Of a stretch of 9,308 nt of DNA, positions 6,713 through 9,308 are shown piece by piece. The position numbers and the translations under genes were made by a program. The stretch's first letter is position 1, and each line of letters begins with the position of its first letter. The notes beneath the pieces were generated by a model, which was given only the letters and a program-made list of their open reading frames with translations, was not told the DNA's origin and made no database searches. The stretch is from an uncultured Butyricicoccus sp. (GTDB lineage Bacteria; Bacillota; Clostridia; Oscillospirales; Butyricicoccaceae): positions 1 through 9,308 of the forward strand of contig CANPPM010000099.1 of the NCBI GenBank assembly GCA_947575935.1. The letters run 5' to 3'.

Positions 6713-7327
6713 TTAGCTTTGCAACAGTTCCAGCGCGTCTTTGGCCCAGTCAAGACCAATTTTCTGGAATTCACGGTTGTTGGTAAACAGCCGTTCAGAA
6801 ACATCCGCAGCCAAGCGTTGGTAGGTATCGCCAGGCATAGAAATATACTGTTCCATACCATCTGACAGGACTGCAACAAAAGTAAACGTCCCATCATGAT
6901 CATTCAAATCATGGAACAAAAGTTCGACAACATCCAAATCGCGATGCAGTTGAAACAGCAGCAACAGTTTCATCAGCTCTACGGCACGATCGTCCAATCC
7001 ACGTTCGAGCACATTGATTTTCTCCCGGAAGGCATTTAGATCATCCACATAGCGCAGCGTATAACCGGCCAACGGATCAAAGCCGCCCACCTCCTGCGGC
7101 CTGCCATCGGGGAAAAGCCAAACCATGAATTGGTTTGACATATCATGATATAAACAGGGATCAACGACCAGCGATGATACGCCGCAGTTTGGACAGACCC
7201 AGCGAAAGCAGGAAAGATCCTGTACTGCTGCACGAATCTCGGGGGTCTTATCCACATTCAGGTTAGTCAGTACCTTACGTGCGCTTTTTTCGCCGCAGTG
7301 GGGGCACTCCGTCCGTTCTTTGGCCAC
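6713..7327 (-). CDS. CpXC domain-containing protein
   Basis: A 204-residue soluble protein with paired CPxC knuckles: CPHC (8-11) and CPNC (45-48), the second followed by Gly, typical of a zinc-ribbon and of the CpXC family (PF14353-type), whose function is not known. Cys40 is an extra Cys close to the second knuckle. The rest is acidic and Leu-rich, with a helical LMKLLLLFQLHRDLDVVELLF stretch, split here only by description, around 120-140. The start is GTG 7327, with a perfect AGGAGG (7342-7337) 9 nt upstream. The in-frame ATG at 7351 would sit only about 8 bases after the -10 box and contain that ribosome site, so it is rejected. The gene has its own promoter and is monocistronic, convergent with the transporter. 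Confidence 0.88.
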   Translation of the reverse strand: MAKERTECPHCGEKSARKVLTNLNVDKTPEIRAAVQDLSCFRWVCPNCGVSSLVVDPCLYHDMSNQFMVWLFPDGRPQEVGGFDPLAGYTLRYVDDLNAFREKINVLERGLDDRAVELMKLLLLFQLHRDLDVVELLFHDLNDHDGTFTFVAVLSDGMEQYISMPGDTYQRLAADVSERLFTNNREFQKIGLDWAKDALELLQS

Positions 7328-7336
7328 GCCTGATCG

Positions 7337-7342
7337 CCTCCT
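7337..7342 (-). promoter_or_regulatory. Perfect ribosome binding site fixing the CpXC GTG start
   Basis: AGGAGG on the minus strand, 9 nt before GTG 7327. It lies inside the reading frame of the longer ATG 7351 version, which argues against that start. Confidence 0.75.
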
Positions 7343-7359
7343 GTTACTCATACATTTGT

Positions 7360-7389
7360 ATTATACCACATTTTGTTCCCAATTTGCAA
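7360..7389 (-). promoter_or_regulatory. Sigma-A-type promoter of the CpXC gene
   Basis: On the minus strand: TTGCAA (7389-7384), an 18-bp spacer, then TATAAT (7365-7360), preceded by TGG as an extended -10. Transcription would start near 7353, about 26 nt before GTG 7327, leaving room for the ribosome site. Confidence 0.75.
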
Positions 7390-7770
7390 TCCTTTTCTTG
7401 TGGCTTTGCTGTGGAAATCATTTTTCCGCCTCTGCATCCTTTGCCTTTGCTTCGACCCCCATTCTTCAAACCGCATTTAAAAGCTGTATCAATTGCTAAA
7501 GAATCAAGATTTTCGACAAAATCGCCTCTGATCAAGGCAAAAAATCTTGAAATACACAAAGTATTTCAGGATTTTTTAACAAAGTCAAAGACGATTTTAG
7601 CCGCAAAGATATATGTTAATATGGTGGAGAAATCCTCTAGAGCCTGCATGATTTTCGTATTTGCCGCATAATGTGATAACAGAATGGTTCATACAGCTGA
7701 TTTGGCCTGAATAGAACGATTTCAGGGAAAAATCATAACACTTGCTCATTTTTGCGCAAACATCTCGCTT
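7390..7770. other. Structured intergenic region between queA and the CpXC promoter
   Basis: No supported gene lies here. Hairpins seen on the plus strand are GTGGAAA 7411-7417 / TTTCCGC 7423-7429 (one G-U), GATTTT 7508-7513 / AAAATC 7518-7523, GCCT 7524-7527 / AGGC 7535-7538, and the strong terminator at 7539-7577. CCTGAA 7706-7711 / TTCAGG 7721-7726 lies nearer queA. The hexamer GATTTT or its complement recurs about seven times in 7508-7736. No tRNA, SRP, 6S, tmRNA or known riboswitch was recognised. A 71-codon Lys/Gly-rich minus frame (7559-7344) begins inside the terminator and lacks a ribosome site. Confidence 0.5.
7539..7577. terminator. Strong bidirectional rho-independent terminator hairpin
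   Basis: Two 17-nt arms (7539-7555 and 7561-7577) around the loop ACAAA, with AAAAAA at one end and TTTTTT at the other. On the plus strand the arms pair fully, with one U-G wobble (7547/7569); on the minus strand that position is an A-C mismatch. In the minus direction it could end queA transcripts about 195 nt past the stop. In the plus direction no upstream gene is known, so the better pairing there is unexplained. Confidence 0.75.
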
Positions 7771-8799
7771 TTAAAGGAACAGACAAGAATCACCAAAGGA
7801 AAAAAAACGGTATTCCGCTGCAATGGCCTGCCGGTAGACTTCCATGACTTGTTCTCGCCCAGCAAATGCCGAAATCAGCATCATAAGGGTTGATTCCGGT
7901 AAATGAAAATTGGTAATCAAATGATCGACAGCCTTAAATCGATAGCCAGGATAAATAAAAATATCTGTCCAGCCGCTTTGCGCGCGGACTTGCCCTTTTT
8001 CGTCAGCAATGGTTTCCAGCGTCCGGCAGGCTGTAGTGCCTACTGCAAAAATATCGTGCCCAGTTGCACGGGTTTCATTGATGGCGCGCGCAGCAGCTTC
8101 CTCCATTTGATAGAACTCAGCATGCATGATATGGTCGGTAATCTCTTCGGCTTTCACCGGACGAAAAGTACCCAAACCGACGTGCAGCGTCACATACGCA
8201 AGGCGAATCCCCATACGCGTGAGCTCTTCCAGCAGCTCACCGGTAAAATGGAGACCCGCCGTAGGTGCGGCTGCGGAACCAGGGGTTTTCGAATACACTG
8301 TTTGGTATCGTTCGGGATCGTCCAGCTTGGTTTTTATATAGGGGGGAAGGGGCATAGAACCCAGACGGTCAAGCAACTCCAAAAATACGCCTTCGTAGCG
8401 GAAACGAATCATCCGGTTTCCGTCTGTCGGATTGACAGACTCTACCTGTGCGGTCAGAAGTCCGTCTCCAAAAGAGAGCTGCACCCCTTCACGCGTCTTT
8501 TTACCGGGACGAGTCAGACATTCCCAAAGACCATTCCCTCTATCATTGAGCAAAACGACCTCAATCGGTGTTGTACGCCCTTCGGCTACCCCCATCAGCC
8601 GTGCAGGGATCACACGAGAGTTATTGAGCACCAAGCAATCACCCGCATGCAGATATTGGGGCAGATCGCGAAAATGGCGATGGAGCACTGTTCCTGTATT
8701 CCGATCAGTAACCAACAGCCTTGAGCTGTCCCGCCGCTCAAGCGGCGTCTGTGCAATCAAATGCTGGGGCAGGTCAAAATAAAAATCGCTTTTTTTCAT
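7771..8799 (-). CDS. queA: S-adenosylmethionine:tRNA ribosyltransferase-isomerase QueA
   Basis: QueA transfers and isomerises the ribose of S-adenosylmethionine onto 7-aminomethyl-7-deazaguanine in tRNA, making epoxyqueuosine, the penultimate step of queuosine synthesis. The 342-residue product has the family's full length and marks: KKSDFYFDLPQHLIAQTPLERRDSSRLL, written here in part as DFYFDLP and LIAQTP, then LNNSRVIPARL (58-68), PLPPYIK (about 150-156), SAAAPTAGLHFT (about 175-186), LHVGLGTFRPV (about 205-215) and the end FFSFGD. It acts in the cytosol. ATG 8799 follows the SpoIID-like gene's stop by 21 bp; GGAG sits next to that stop, an unusually long 15 nt or so from the ATG, so the pair are probably cotranscribed. 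No tgt gene follows, unlike many relatives. Confidence 0.97.
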   Translation of the reverse strand: MKKSDFYFDLPQHLIAQTPLERRDSSRLLVTDRNTGTVLHRHFRDLPQYLHAGDCLVLNNSRVIPARLMGVAEGRTTPIEVVLLNDRGNGLWECLTRPGKKTREGVQLSFGDGLLTAQVESVNPTDGNRMIRFRYEGVFLELLDRLGSMPLPPYIKTKLDDPERYQTVYSKTPGSAAAPTAGLHFTGELLEELTRMGIRLAYVTLHVGLGTFRPVKAEEITDHIMHAEFYQMEEAAARAINETRATGHDIFAVGTTACRTLETIADEKGQVRAQSGWTDIFIYPGYRFKAVDHLITNFHLPESTLMMLISAFAGREQVMEVYRQAIAAEYRFFSFGDSCLFL

Positions 8800-8820
8800 A
8801 ATACTTGCGTGGTGATCTCC

Positions 8821-9308
8821 TTATTTTTTGATTTCTATATCGGTAAAATAATACCGAAGGATATCCTGATAGCCAAAGCCTTGCTCAGCCATGCCCTTTG
8901 CCCCATACTGACTCATACCGACATTATGTCCCCATCCCGTTCCTGTAAAGGTATAAGATGGTGTATCTGCAAAATAGGATGCGCCAACATATCGTAATGC
9001 CAAACCGACTGCACCGATTGCGCCGACTGCAAATCGGGGGGTTGGCCCTGGTGCAGAATCACCTGGTATGTACACCGTTTGATTGGATGAATCGTCGGCT
9101 TTTGGGGGAGGGGCAACCGTGTCTGTTTTGTTTGTTGTAGCGCTAGAAGAGGAGGCGCCGCTTTGTCCATTAATTGAATAACGGATACTATTCACACCAA
9201 ATACCGTCCGGCAAGCCTGCCGCCGGATGACTACTTTAGCGCCTGCCGTATCGGTCACTGTAACTTCATTTACGTTATCCATTGCGGTGCGCTTGGTAAT
9301 AGCGACGC
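8821..9308 (-). CDS. SpoIID/LytB domain protein (C-terminal part, runs off window)
   Basis: The frame is open from the right edge to a TAA at 8823-8821, giving the last 161 residues; the true start lies outside. VAITKRTAMDNVNEVTVTD and the following VIRRQACRTVFG match the region of SpoIID preceding the catalytic end. FTGTGWGHNVGMSQYGAKGM then AEQGFGYQDILRYYFT is the hallmark C-terminus. SpoIID-type proteins are exported lytic transglycosylases that cut denuded glycan strands, in sporulation during engulfment. Between these parts lies an unusual linker of about 65 residues rich in Ser, Thr, Pro and Gly. Asn replaces the usual Gly after GWGH. The position just upstream of queA is one I recall for clostridial genomes (ruvB, SpoIID-like, queA). 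Whether it is the sporulation SpoIID itself or a paralogue cannot be told. Confidence 0.9.
   Translation of the reverse strand, partial: VAITKRTAMDNVNEVTVTDTAGAKVVIRRQACRTVFGVNSIRYSINGQSGASSSSATTNKTDTVAPPPKADDSSNQTVYIPGDSAPGPTPRFAVGAIGAVGLALRYVGASYFADTPSYTFTGTGWGHNVGMSQYGAKGMAEQGFGYQDILRYYFTDIEIKK

Noticed and set aside
5926..6903. Long minus-strand open frame (325 codons) opposite the exporter
   Set aside because: It is antisense to the exporter and then overlaps the CpXC gene in another frame; its composition looks like a shadow of a hydrophobic gene.
7344..7559. Minus-strand 71-codon Lys/Gly-rich frame in the spacer
   Set aside because: It begins within the terminator hairpin, has no Shine-Dalgarno site, and its end runs through the CpXC promoter.
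7279..7671. Plus-strand open frame of 130 codons across the CpXC start and the spacer
   Set aside because: It crosses the CpXC coding start, promoter and the terminator hairpin, has no ribosome site, and its sequence is Pro/Phe-rich noise.
7903..8724. Plus-strand open frame (273 codons) opposite queA
   Set aside because: It is antisense to a textbook QueA, with no recognisable motif.
1..9308. CRISPR arrays, insertion sequences, tRNA or rRNA genes, toxin-antitoxin or phage genes
   Set aside because: None was seen: there are no regularly spaced repeats, transposase motifs, cloverleaf signatures or relevant protein families in the window.

Overview
The window looks like an ordinary chromosomal stretch of a Gram-positive, probably spore-forming anaerobe of the Clostridia (an Oscillospiraceae-like lineage is my best guess). 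This rests on strong AGGAGG-type ribosome binding sites, frequent TTG/GTG starts, a SpoIID/LytB protein next to queA, a clostridial-type YjbQ, a CpXC-domain protein, and a clostridial-type putative heavy-metal/manganese exporter. No phage, plasmid, transposon, CRISPR, rRNA or tRNA signature was seen. Base composition is fairly balanced, with AT-rich intergenic regions.

Layout, left to right. (1) 1-548, minus: 5' part of a nitronate monooxygenase/FabK-type flavoprotein running off the left edge. (2) 549-1097: a 549-base gap with small hairpins and no convincing gene. (3) 1098-1514 and 1652-2374, plus: yjbQ (UPF0047) and tcdA (tRNA t6A dehydratase), both with non-ATG starts chosen from their Shine-Dalgarno sites. 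(4) 2471-2520: a strong terminator hairpin serving the minus-strand genes. (5) 3814-5571 then 2559-3737, minus: an RhlE-like DEAD-box RNA helicase with a long basic repetitive tail, followed by a membrane-anchored phosphodiester glycosidase (NAGPA-domain) protein; an operator-like palindrome lies between them. (6) 5572-5848: divergent promoter region with a near-consensus sigma-A promoter overlapped by a Fur-like operator. (7) 5849-6682, plus: putative heavy-metal/manganese exporter. (8) 6713-7327, minus, convergent: CpXC-domain zinc-ribbon-like protein with its own extended -10 promoter. (9) 7328-7770: a 443-base gap with several hairpins and a strong terminator that has a mutually exclusive pairing partner. 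(10) 8821-9308 then 7771-8799, minus: C-terminal part of a SpoIID/LytB protein and queA, 21 bp apart and probably one operon.

Functionally the genes are mostly independent housekeeping units: two tRNA-modification enzymes (TcdA for ct6A, QueA for queuosine), an RNA helicase, cell-envelope proteins (glycosidase, SpoIID-like) and one metal-regulated transporter. I see no evidence for a new multi-gene system. The observations most worth a second look are the transporter's metalloregulator-type operator, the attenuator-like RNA structure at 7504-7577, the degenerate repeats in the helicase tail, and the low-complexity insertion in the SpoIID-like protein.
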